Source: Lachnospiraceae bacterium (GTDB lineage: Bacteria > Bacillota > Clostridia > Lachnospirales > Lachnospiraceae). From it: 64,000 bases of DNA. The stretch spans positions 61,404 through 125,403 of the forward strand of contig JAUNIX010000004.1 of the NCBI GenBank assembly GCA_030523275.1, read 5' to 3'. Shown in pieces: positions 24,153-31,862 of the stretch. Numbering within the stretch: the first letter of the stretch is position 1; the number at the start of each line of letters is the position of its first letter. A program made the translations under genes and the position numbers. The notes beneath the pieces are model-generated. The model was not told the origin of the DNA. It was given only the letters and a program-made list of their open reading frames with translations, and did no database searches.

Positions 24153-25802
24153 TTATTCCTCCTCATCCAAAATCTTAAAGACAAAGTTTAATGCCGCTTC
24201 TGGATCACGTGTTAAAGAAATATACTGTTTTCCTTCGCAGGCAACACATTTAATTCCTAAACGATCGGTATCTGCTTTTAAGTCCTGATAGAAAGACGCT
24301 ACCTGAGGTGCCAATACGACAAGGTCATAATCTTTCATGATATCCATATGTGCTCCATATGCACCAGCCGCAGAAATCAATGGAATTCCCTTTTCCTCTG
24401 CTGCCTTCTTCAATGCATTTGCCAATAATCCACTTGTTCCACCACCAGCACAAAGAACTAAAATTCTCTTTGATTTTAATGTATTAGAATCAATTTCAAG
24501 CATCTGCTCTTCTTCTACTGCCTCATCCTGTCCTTTTTCTTTTTCCTCTTCACATTTCTGATGATCATATACTTTAAAGAATGGATAGTAAACAACTCCA
24601 TCAATGACAAGCAACAGAACTGCCAGAATCAATACTTTAATACCCATACCACAACCTAAGAACAAGCCAAGTGGTCCTGGTGTTGTCCAAGGTAAAATAT
24701 ACATGAATGAGTTCATTCCTAAGAAATCAACAAAAATCTTAAATAACCACACATTCAGGATTGGAGTGAAGATGAATGGTACAAAGAATACCGGGTTTAA
24801 GATTAATGGTGCCCCGAACAAAATCGGTTCATTTACTCCAAACAATACTGGAACAGAAGATGCTCGACCAATTGCTCTTAATTCCTTTGATTTCGCCATA
24901 AAAGCAAACATAAAAGTAATGACTAAGGTAGCACCGGTTCCACCAAGTGTTGCTACGAACTGCTGAACACCAGGTGTTAAGATATTGGTTGCATGTTCTC
25001 CTGCCTGATATAGGCTTAAGTTGTTTGCAATATTTACATAATAAATAGCAGATACGGCTGGTTCTACGATAGAAGGGCCCTGAATACCTACAAACCAGAA
25101 CATTGCCATTGCACCGTAAATGATTGCCAAACCTATATATCCATCTGCTGCCGTAAATAATGGCTGGAATACTTCAATCACGAATTGTGCGAAACAAACT
25201 CCGATAAACTTACGGAAGAAGAAGTCAAAAATGGTCAAAATGATAACACATGCTGCAAATGGAATAATATCTTTGAATGTCTGGGAAATATTCGGTGGTA
25301 CTGCATCCGGCATCTTAATCGTGATATCTCGTTTGATAAAAAACTTATACACATTTGCTGTAAAGAATGCTACTAAGAATGCGGTTAATAACCCTTTTGA
25401 TCCCATATATCCAGAAGCAAATCCACCCTCAATGGAATCAACTGCCACTACCAAAAATCCGACCATCGAACACATCATCGTAGATATTTCATTGATAGGA
25501 TTGTCGACCGGCATGTCTCGGTTTAAAGATTTTGTTAAGTTATAACAAGTAGTACCTGCAACTACAAAACCTAAAATTCCCATTGAATAGTTATATGGTT
25601 TTAACAAAAATGCTTCTACTGTTTTACTCCAGTAAAATCCAAAAATATTAGGTGCGTAAGCCAAAAGCATAAAAATACTTGAAAATAATACAATTGGCAT
25701 TGCCGCAATAAATCCATCTTTAATGGCTTTTAAATACTTATTTCGTGCTACCGCATCAAAATAAGGTCTTAATTTCTCAATTGCTCTAATTAATTTTTTC
25801 AT
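24153..25802 (-). CDS. lacE: Lactose-specific PTS enzyme IICB
   Basis: A 549-residue membrane permease that imports and phosphorylates lactose. Residues 1-420 are the EIIC domain with about ten membrane segments ([46 protein letters not shown] are diagnostic for the lactose/cellobiose family). A Glu-rich linker (about 420-440) leads to the EIIB domain (445-549), whose phosphocysteine is Cys451 in [12 protein letters not shown]. The C-IIB fusion order is that of LacE, unlike the separate cellobiose proteins. It is 19 bp behind lacF and is part of the lac operon. Confidence 0.94.
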   Translation of the reverse strand: MKKLIRAIEKLRPYFDAVARNKYLKAIKDGFIAAMPIVLFSSIFMLLAYAPNIFGFYWSKTVEAFLLKPYNYSMGILGFVVAGTTCYNLTKSLNRDMPVDNPINEISTMMCSMVGFLVVAVDSIEGGFASGYMGSKGLLTAFLVAFFTANVYKFFIKRDITIKMPDAVPPNISQTFKDIIPFAACVIILTIFDFFFRKFIGVCFAQFVIEVFQPLFTAADGYIGLAIIYGAMAMFWFVGIQGPSIVEPAVSAIYYVNIANNLSLYQAGEHATNILTPGVQQFVATLGGTGATLVITFMFAFMAKSKELRAIGRASSVPVLFGVNEPILFGAPLILNPVFFVPFIFTPILNVWLFKIFVDFLGMNSFMYILPWTTPGPLGLFLGCGMGIKVLILAVLLLVIDGVVYYPFFKVYDHQKCEEEKEKGQDEAVEEEQMLEIDSNTLKSKRILVLCAGGGTSGLLANALKKAAEEKGIPLISAAGAYGAHMDIMKDYDLVVLAPQVASFYQDLKADTDRLGIKCVACEGKQYISLTRDPEAALNFVFKILDEEE

Positions 25803-25821
25803 ATTTTTTACCTCTCACCGA

Positions 25822-26130
25822 CTATTCTCTATAAACATCGATCAATGTGCCAATAATATCTTTCAAAAGGAGAGATGTCATTAAGTGATCCTGTGCATGT
25901 ACCATAATAAATCCCATATCCACAGTTCCGCCATTGGCCTCTTCTTTCATTACATTCATTTGCGCATTATGAGCATCAATCAAACATTCATTTGCAGATT
26001 CGATCAAGCTATCACATTCTGAAAAATCTTTATTTTTTGCTTTTTCTAATGCTAATAATAATTTTGAACGAGCATCACCTGAATATGAAACAATTTCAAA
26101 ACTGATCATGGTTAATTCTTCCTTGGTCAT
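25822..26130 (-). CDS. lacF: Lactose-specific PTS enzyme IIA
   Basis: A 102-residue trimeric EIIA of the lactose/chitobiose family that passes phosphate from HPr to LacE. The phosphorylated His78 and the metal-binding Asp81 (MVHAQDHLMT) fall at the same positions as in Lactococcus IIA-Lac. The three-helix layout is intact and no residue is missing. It starts 11 bp after the stop of the PRD regulator, in the same operon. Confidence 0.95.
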   Translation of the reverse strand: MTKEELTMISFEIVSYSGDARSKLLLALEKAKNKDFSECDSLIESANECLIDAHNAQMNVMKEEANGGTVDMGFIMVHAQDHLMTSLLLKDIIGTLIDVYRE

Positions 26131-26141
26131 ATAATTACCTC

Positions 26142-28544
26142 CTAGTTGTTAATAATTGAAATAATGTTTGCAATTTCCGAGTCACTAATATAAATATCAA
26201 ATTCTACTTCCAAAGGACGGAATAACTTTTTTATTTCTATAATCAATCCCGGATTCTTATTAATAATGTCAGATGCCATTACATTAATTGCAGGCAATCG
26301 GTGATCCATAATCTGATCCATCAGGCAAACAATATGAACGATCAATCCGATTCGCTTGTCTTCATCTAATGAAACATCCATCAAATGTTCTAGATTTAAA
26401 ATAAAAATAATTAAGTAATCTTTTATTCTATCCATCTCCATTTCTGGAAATTGGCTTTGTAAATATTCAAATGTTTCTTCGATACTTTCTGTATCATCTT
26501 GTTCTTCCTGATTTTTCTCTAGGATTTCCTCCTCTGTTTTATCAGAATTGTTTAATAATCGGACTAATCCAACATTTGAAAATGTCTGAATTTCTTTGTC
26601 TTGATTTCCAGTAACATCCAATTGGATATTTTGAAAATTATCTGCCAGATATTTAGATATCTCATTTAGATCAGCGAATTCCGCTGCTTTATTGCTGATT
26701 ACGAGTCCTAATAGTGTAATAGGCATTTCTACATATTTGATCGCAATTCCAGTTTCATTCACAATCGATTCGGCCATTGTGCGAATCGAACCCATATCAT
26801 AGATTAATACAATTCCTTTCCCCTGATGAATTTCCAACATTTTCTGTTTTAAATCATCATAAGCAATTTTAATGTTCTTATCTAATTGCAGATCATAAGC
26901 ATAAGTTGTCTTTTCCTTCGACATCGTATTAATCACATCAACCATCGATTCAGCGGCACTATTCCCATGCATAACGATTAAAGTAACTACTTTTCGCTGA
27001 TCTATCGTCGTATTTTGTGTTAGAAATAGAATAATAAAAATAATTTCATCTACGTTTAAATGTACTCGAAATTCCTCTTCAATCTTTTGGATCAAATTTC
27101 TGGCAAGTTTATATTCTTTTGGATAGGATTCAACCATTTGCCGAATCTCTTCATTTGAAATCCTTTGTTTTGAAGTTACTTTTACCAGACAACCATTTAT
27201 GTGCAAGCAAATGGCATAGAAAATTTTTTCTTCTAGTATTTCTTCCAATTCTCTTTGTGCAAATTCAAAAAAATCATTCAGTAATTGGTATAATTCCTCT
27301 GAAATTAACTTTTTTAATTGTGTCCTGTTTTCAATCTTACTCGTTAAGTTTTCATAATAATTTTGAAAATCCGCCAACAACCTTGATGATATAACAGAAT
27401 CAATTTCCTCCTCTGTAATATTCTGTTTTTTCAGATTTTTTCTCCTAGCATCAATGGATTGATAGATAGTTTTATTATTTTCTTTCTTTCGTCGTTTTAA
27501 AATACCGTTTTCGGAAAAAACATATTTGTAATCAGTCTGTACCAGAGAATCAATTTCACTTCTTTTTTTGCGGTAAAATAAGATTCCCTTTCTGACTTCA
27601 TTCGAAAAATCTGCCAAAACGGCTTCTACCGAACGTGTCCTACTCTTATGCGATCTCGCATAACAATTCGCACATCCTTTATGAATATCATTTTTTAGGC
27701 CTCGTATGTTATCTTTCGGATCATATAGCAGCAAAGCATGAAATACACTTGTATCTATCTCAATATTTCTTTTCAAAATTTTTACTTCTTCTTCAAAAAA
27801 TAATTTTAATAGTTCAAATCTCTCTTCTATGCTTCTTTTTCTTAAAGGTGGAAGTTCAATCACAAAATCCACACTTTCCGAAAATACCTCATGAATTCCT
27901 GATTGTAGTTCATCATTCATGCTGCATAAAATGATCCCATGCTGTCCATTTTGAAATAGTTTGTTTCTTTCTAATTCTGATAAAAAATCAATATTCTGTA
28001 AAAATAAGATTCCATGTATTGATTTTTGCAGTAATCCCTCCTTTAGCTCTGACCCAAACAAGACTTCATGACGATATCTTTTATTTTCTTCATAAGTCTT
28101 GCAATCAAAAGATAGCATTGATGAACTCGCCTTAATCACACCTTGTTGCACTGCGTATTGAAAAATGATAGTAGAAAAATAATGGCGTCCGGTTCCTCTT
28201 TCTCCAATAAGCAGAATTCTGGAATTTCCCTGTGGATATAATATAGCTGCCTCTACTTCGGAAACCGCCTCTTTTAATGAACCGTTATATCCCACTAACG
28301 ACTGAAAACAATCTTCTTCATTTCCAATCTGTTCAATAAATTGGTACAGAACCGGTCTTCCATTATACTTTTCAATTTTTCCTTCTTTGACTAACTGATT
28401 TAAAATACTGCTAAGATTTGTTCTCTGCATATTCAATTTCTCAGCTAAGAATTGTGTAGAAAATTTAGGGTATTCTTCGTGCTCCATTTCCTGTGAATAT
28501 GCTTTAATAAAATCATAAACGCTATCTTTTTTGTTAAACTTCAT
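26142..28544 (-). CDS. LevR-like PRD transcriptional regulator with degenerate AAA+ domain
   Basis: An 800-residue regulator. Residues 1-75 are a winged HTH, about 85-320 an AAA+ module of the sigma-54 activator type, then PRD1 (about 430-540, His in CLHINGCL), an EIIA-Man-like domain (545-690, active His in VMHGNSAAESM), and PRD2 (715-800, VHIVCLMDQIMD). The AAA+ part is decayed: Walker A is GERGTGRH (the Lys is Arg), Walker B is ILFLQNID (the Asp-Glu is lost), and there is no GAFTGA loop, so sigma-54 remodelling is unlikely. The start is the ATG at 28544 with AAAGGAG. It probably reads lactose flux through PTS phosphorylation of its PRD and EIIA histidines. Confidence 0.85.
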   Translation of the reverse strand: MKFNKKDSVYDFIKAYSQEMEHEEYPKFSTQFLAEKLNMQRTNLSSILNQLVKEGKIEKYNGRPVLYQFIEQIGNEEDCFQSLVGYNGSLKEAVSEVEAAILYPQGNSRILLIGERGTGRHYFSTIIFQYAVQQGVIKASSSMLSFDCKTYEENKRYRHEVLFGSELKEGLLQKSIHGILFLQNIDFLSELERNKLFQNGQHGIILCSMNDELQSGIHEVFSESVDFVIELPPLRKRSIEERFELLKLFFEEEVKILKRNIEIDTSVFHALLLYDPKDNIRGLKNDIHKGCANCYARSHKSRTRSVEAVLADFSNEVRKGILFYRKKRSEIDSLVQTDYKYVFSENGILKRRKKENNKTIYQSIDARRKNLKKQNITEEEIDSVISSRLLADFQNYYENLTSKIENRTQLKKLISEELYQLLNDFFEFAQRELEEILEEKIFYAICLHINGCLVKVTSKQRISNEEIRQMVESYPKEYKLARNLIQKIEEEFRVHLNVDEIIFIILFLTQNTTIDQRKVVTLIVMHGNSAAESMVDVINTMSKEKTTYAYDLQLDKNIKIAYDDLKQKMLEIHQGKGIVLIYDMGSIRTMAESIVNETGIAIKYVEMPITLLGLVISNKAAEFADLNEISKYLADNFQNIQLDVTGNQDKEIQTFSNVGLVRLLNNSDKTEEEILEKNQEEQDDTESIEETFEYLQSQFPEMEMDRIKDYLIIFILNLEHLMDVSLDEDKRIGLIVHIVCLMDQIMDHRLPAINVMASDIINKNPGLIIEIKKLFRPLEVEFDIYISDSEIANIISIINN

Positions 28545-28602
28545 GTGACAACTCCTTTTCCTGTACAGCATCTTTGGACGTCCAGTTCCTTGAGCTAGGT
28601 AC

Positions 28603-28631
28603 ACTATACTAAATTTGATTTACTGCCTCAA
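28603..28631 (-). promoter_or_regulatory. Candidate promoter of the lac-gal operon
   Basis: TTGAGG (28626-28631), 17-bp spacer, TATAGT (28603-28608) on the minus strand, just downstream of the DeoR terminator. The bases after -10 (TAGTGTAC) resemble the GTGTATA boxes upstream. Confidence 0.5.
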
Positions 28632-28636
28632 ATGAC

Positions 28637-28673
28637 AAAAAAAGGCGAAAATCTATACACTTTCCGCCTTTTT
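28637..28673 (-). terminator. Terminator of the DeoR gene with an operator-like loop
   Basis: Stem of AAAAAGGCG plus AAA on one side and TTT-CGCCTTTTT on the other with one bulge, followed on the minus strand by TTTTTTT. The loop contains one of the TATACAC boxes (28654-28660). Confidence 0.75.
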
Positions 28674-28791
28674 CCACATAAGTGTATAAATATTTTCCCC
28701 AAATTTAATTATTTATACACATTATCTTACATTTTGCTATATTTTTCTCTAGTGTATATCTTTTTTAAATGATTCAAAATTGGTTATACAC
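28654..28791. repeat. Five alternating GTGTATA boxes upstream of the lac-gal operon
   Basis: TATACAC at 28654-28660, 28714-28720 and 28785-28791, and GTGTATA at 28682-28688 and 28752-28758, strictly alternating in orientation with centre spacing of 28 to 38 bp. Adjacent copies form two wide inverted pairs. They fill the gap between deoR and the PRD-lac operon and are likely operators for one of the two regulators. Confidence 0.7.
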
Positions 28792-28818
28792 TAATGAATT
28801 TTTTAAATTTATATTGTA

Positions 28819-29580
28819 TCATTCATAAATCACTTCAATATTATTTTTAAAACAACAATTATCTAATTCCTCTGGCAATGGATGATCTGTTACAATGATA
28901 TCAACATCCGACCAATCCAGTAATTTAATAAAATATTTTTTGTTGAATTTTGAATGATCGAGTAATACAATGGTTTTCTTTGATTGTTGATGATATCTTC
29001 TGCAAAGACCTGTATCATCCAATGATTGACAGGTGAATCCTTGTTTAAGATCAATCCCCGCCGCAGAAAGAAAACAGGCATCTGCATATCTGGACTGTAC
29101 AAAATAATTCGCATCTGGACCACAAACCATATTGTTCTTTGGATCATAAACTCCACCTACAAGTTCTACCTGAATATTAGAATATTTTCCCAACTCCTGT
29201 GCAGTAAGTAACCCGTGAGTTACGACATGAATCTTTGATTTATCATCCATCATCTGGGCAAGATAATAACAGGAACTGCTGGAATCCAAAAATATGGTGT
29301 GGTATTCGGAAAGTAATTGTGTTGCCAATTTTGCAATATATTTTTTCTCTATTACATTTTCATCTTGACGATAACTTTGTGGATATTGCAGCTCATCTCT
29401 TGTAACAAGGATTGCACCTCCCCGATTTCTCCTTAAAAGCCCTTCTTTCTCTAATTGCGATAAATCCCTCCGAATTGTCGGTTCACTTACATACAATAAT
29501 TTGGTAAGTTCTTTTACCGATACGTAATTTTGCTTATATAAAATAGAAAGAATCTCCTCTTTCCTGTCCTGATATGCCAA
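28819..29580 (-). CDS. DeoR-family sugar regulator (LacR-like)
   Basis: A 253-residue DeoR repressor. The HTH is at residues 1-57 (ILYKQNYVSVKELTKLLYVSEPTIRRDL pattern, then GLLRRNRGGAI), and the C-terminal sugar-phosphate isomerase-like domain carries the effector-binding loops (FLDSSSSCYYLA, VVTHGLLTAQ, LVGGVYDPKN, LLDHSKFNK). In lactococci the DeoR protein LacR represses the lac operon and is released by tagatose-6-phosphate. This gene is in the equivalent place, before its own terminator. It starts with TTG at 29580 behind AAGGAGGGG (29586-29594). The name lacR is likely but not proven. Confidence 0.85.
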   Translation of the reverse strand: MAYQDRKEEILSILYKQNYVSVKELTKLLYVSEPTIRRDLSQLEKEGLLRRNRGGAILVTRDELQYPQSYRQDENVIEKKYIAKLATQLLSEYHTIFLDSSSSCYYLAQMMDDKSKIHVVTHGLLTAQELGKYSNIQVELVGGVYDPKNNMVCGPDANYFVQSRYADACFLSAAGIDLKQGFTCQSLDDTGLCRRYHQQSKKTIVLLDHSKFNKKYFIKLLDWSDVDIIVTDHPLPEELDNCCFKNNIEVIYE

Positions 29581-29622
29581 TGTTACCCCTCCTTATAAAA
29601 TCACTTTGTGCATATATGATTA

Positions 29623-29656
29623 AGCATAACACTCATTTTGATTGTTTTCAATCAAA
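29623..29656 (-). promoter_or_regulatory. deoR promoter overlapping an inverted repeat
   Basis: TTGAAA (29646-29651), 17-bp spacer, TATGCT (29623-29628) with an extended TGT in front. A perfect 8-bp inverted repeat TTTGATTG-TTTT-CAATCAAA (29637-29656) covers the -35 and is a candidate operator. Confidence 0.55.
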
Positions 29657-29750
29657 TATACCCACAAAACAAACAGATTTCTTTTTGAAAATCAACATTT
29701 TATTCAACTATTGATTGATAGAAATAAGCTCAGTATAATACAGACAAATG

Positions 29751-29845
29751 ATATGAAAAAAACATCTCTTGAGAAGTTACGTGAAGTAAAAAACAATTCT
29801 GTTTTTTATTCATGGCTTAATTAAGAGATGTTTTTATATTCATAT
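29751..29845. repeat. 95-bp imperfect inverted repeat after the ZIP gene
   Basis: The two halves read alike on opposite strands: ATATGAA and AAAAACATCTCTT at the outside, AAAAAACA at the centre, with looser pairing between. It begins 5 bases after the ZIP stop. It may be a long terminator or a relic of a small palindromic (MITE-like) element. Any protein frame across it appears accidental. Confidence 0.55.
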
Positions 29846-29849
29846 GAAA

Positions 29850-30653
29850 TTAACCTAACATAACATCCAGCAACATCATCACCGCAAAACCCATAATGAT
29901 TCCCATGGTTGCAGAATATGGCTGTGTTTCCTGATTTTTTTGACATTCCGGAATCAATTCATGAACCGCTACCAGAATCATGGCACCTGCTGCAAATGAG
30001 AGAGCAAATGGCAATATGGTTTCAACATGAACAACTAACAGCGCACCGATTACACCGGCAACTGGTTCCACCAAACCAGATGCCTGCCCTAAAAGAAAAC
30101 TCTTTATTCTGGAATATCCTTCTCTCCTAAGGGGGATAGAAACAGCCGCACCCTCTGGAAAGTTTTGCAACCCTATCCCAACGGCAATTGTAACTGCCCC
30201 CATCAGATTTTCTACCGAATAGCCTTCATTTTGCATGGAACCAAAGGCCACACCTACGACTAATCCCTCTGGTATATTGTGAAGTGTGATCGACAAAATT
30301 AACATGATGATTCGATTTAAACATTGATTTACCTTGCCCTGTGTACTATTTGTTTTGTTTCGTGCATAGAAAACAATTTTATCCGATAGCCACATAAAAA
30401 AAGCTCCACATAAAAACCCCATGGTTGCCACCAAATAAGCAGGTAACCCCGAATCTACTCGTGCGCGTTCTATGGCTGGCTGAAGCAATGACCAAAAACT
30501 GGCAGCAATCATAACACCAGCGGCAAAGCCAAGCATTAAATTTAACGCTTTTTGATTAGGCGTTTTAAAAAATGCAACCGTCGCAGCACCTAGAGCTGTC
30601 ACAAACCATGTTCCGAGTGTTGCAATCAGTGCCATCAAAACTGCTTCATTCAT
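29850..30653 (-). CDS. ZIP-family divalent metal transporter
   Basis: A 267-residue membrane protein with about eight segments, importing zinc or a related metal. The ZIP signature lies in segment 4 (SITLHNIPEGLVVGVAFGS; the His and Glu bind metal) and recurs in segment 5 (VGIGLQNFPEGAAVSIPLRREG), as in the ZupT/GufA subgroup. The C-terminus has VAVHELIPECQ, another metal site. AAGGAGGTGAT precedes the ATG. It is monocistronic; a small inverted repeat overlaps the leader (30670-30688). Confidence 0.92.
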   Translation of the reverse strand: MNEAVLMALIATLGTWFVTALGAATVAFFKTPNQKALNLMLGFAAGVMIAASFWSLLQPAIERARVDSGLPAYLVATMGFLCGAFFMWLSDKIVFYARNKTNSTQGKVNQCLNRIIMLILSITLHNIPEGLVVGVAFGSMQNEGYSVENLMGAVTIAVGIGLQNFPEGAAVSIPLRREGYSRIKSFLLGQASGLVEPVAGVIGALLVVHVETILPFALSFAAGAMILVAVHELIPECQKNQETQPYSATMGIIMGFAVMMLLDVMLG

Positions 30654-30669
30654 CGTATCACCTCCTTAT

Positions 30670-30688
30670 TGCAATATATGAAATTGCA
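30670..30688 (-). promoter_or_regulatory. Inverted repeat near the ZIP ribosome site
   Basis: TGCAAT (30670-30675) / ATTGCA (30683-30688), 7 bases apart, right next to the ZIP Shine-Dalgarno. Possible metal-regulator operator; short, so weak. Confidence 0.3.
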
Positions 30689-30749
30689 CAGAAGAAGGTG
30701 ACAGTTTTACGAATTTAACCAAAATAAATGAAAAGTAATGCAAGTTATA

Positions 30750-31193
30750 TTATTTCCAATGTTTTAATTGTGAAAGATATGTATTAAATTGCCTTCGACG
30801 CTCTTCATCTGCTAAATGATCAGGATTTGGCATATGATTGATAAGATAATCAAGCAGTGTATCTTTTGTTTTATATGCAAATTCTCCATCCTCATAACAC
30901 CATTTGCAATAATCTTCATTATAGCTTCCATCTGGTTCACGACTAATTAGACTGTCTTCATTTAACGGCATACCACAACATTGACAAATAAGCTGCCTAG
31001 GAGAACCAAGAAGCGTATTAATTGATACATCAAATTCTTTTGACAGCAATTTTAATGTGTCTGTATTCGGCTGCGTCTCACCATTTTCCCAACGACTAAC
31101 TGCCTGTCTGGTGACTCTCACACGCTTTGCCATTTGTTCTTGTGTAAGACGATTTTTTTCGCGTAAGCTTTTAAGTATAACCTGTATCTCCAT
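30750..31193 (-). CDS. XRE regulator fused to a zinc-ribbon domain
   Basis: A 147-residue protein. Residues 5-60 are a canonical HTH_3 (LREKNRLTQEQMAKRVRVTRQAVSRWENG pattern). From about 68 a zinc-binding region follows, with CQCCGMPL and CKWCYEDGEF supplying four cysteines (the Zn_ribbon_2 family); the tail is YLSQLKHWK. In other genomes this architecture is common beside efflux pumps and oxidoreductases; here it follows a MATE pump and a nitroreductase on the same strand. A 31-bp nested palindrome lies upstream (31244-31274). Confidence 0.85.
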   Translation of the reverse strand: MEIQVILKSLREKNRLTQEQMAKRVRVTRQAVSRWENGETQPNTDTLKLLSKEFDVSINTLLGSPRQLICQCCGMPLNEDSLISREPDGSYNEDYCKWCYEDGEFAYKTKDTLLDYLINHMPNPDHLADEERRRQFNTYLSQLKHWK

Positions 31194-31243
31194 AACCGTT
31201 CCTCCTAAATAATAACATGTCTTAATTATGGACTAACATTGCG

Positions 31244-31274
31244 ATTATAGCAAGCAACTTGCTGTTGCTATAAT
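31244..31274 (-). promoter_or_regulatory. Nested palindromes upstream of the XRE-zinc-ribbon gene
   Basis: ATTATAGCAA (31244-31253) and TTGCTATAAT (31265-31274) are exact inverted copies. Inside lie AGCAAG-CAA-CTTGCT (31249-31263) and GCAAC/GTTGC. On the minus strand TATAAT (31244-31249) could be a -10 embedded in the palindrome. Confidence 0.5.
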
Positions 31275-31304
31275 AACAGGTCTGTTTTCATTGTATTTAA
31301 CTTG

Positions 31305-31829
31305 TCAAAAATTTTCCCAATGAATTTTACATTGTTCCGTTTCATCCCAAATGCGAGGTTCTTCCACCTTTTTAGCAATACCAAGAGAAAGTATAGCTTC
31401 TACTTCGTAATAATCTGGTATTTCAAGAAGTTCCTTTACATAGGTTCCTGAGTCTTTTCCAAGCAGAGTCTTTCTTAAACGTTCCTGAACCCAGCAGGCA
31501 GCAATTCCTAAACTTTCTGCCATTAAAAGCATGTATCCCATTGCAAGACTGCAATCCTCTATCCATGCATCTGCTTTTCTTGTATCAGCAATTACAACAA
31601 TTGCACAGGAAGCACCTGATAACATTCCTGATCCGGCCTTTTTACTTTTCGACAATTTCTTCAATATATTTTTATCTTCAATTACAATAAATTCTACTGG
31701 GCGAATATTTTTACTACTGGGAGCCAGTAACCCAGCCTGTAAAATTAAATTTAATTTATCCCTAGGTATTTTGTCACCAGTATATTTTCTAATACTTCTT
31801 CTATTTTTCATAATCTGTATCAATTCCAT
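31305..31829 (-). CDS. Nitroreductase-family FMN oxidoreductase
   Basis: A 174-residue flavoprotein of the short nitroreductase type. The N-terminal IMKNRRSIRKYTGDKIPRD pattern forms the FMN phosphate site, APSSKNIRPVEFIVI follows, and the C-terminal LSLGIAKKVEEPR closes the fold. Such enzymes reduce nitroaromatics or quinones, or serve in redox balance; the substrate is unknown. It starts 33 bp after the MATE gene on the same strand, so the pump and reductase probably share a transcript. Confidence 0.88.
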   Translation of the reverse strand: MELIQIMKNRRSIRKYTGDKIPRDKLNLILQAGLLAPSSKNIRPVEFIVIEDKNILKKLSKSKKAGSGMLSGASCAIVVIADTRKADAWIEDCSLAMGYMLLMAESLGIAACWVQERLRKTLLGKDSGTYVKELLEIPDYYEVEAILSLGIAKKVEEPRIWDETEQCKIHWENF

Positions 31830-31862
31830 AATCTCTTTTCTCCTTTATAAACATCATCAAAT

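Noticed and set aside
28545..28700. Sigma-54 (-24/-12) promoter for the lac operon, expected for a LevR-type activator.
   Set aside because: No TGGC...TGC pair with correct spacing was found, and the regulator's AAA+ domain is degenerate.
29642..29824. A 60-codon + strand frame.
   Set aside because: It crosses a long imperfect palindrome and has no ribosome site; composition looks accidental.
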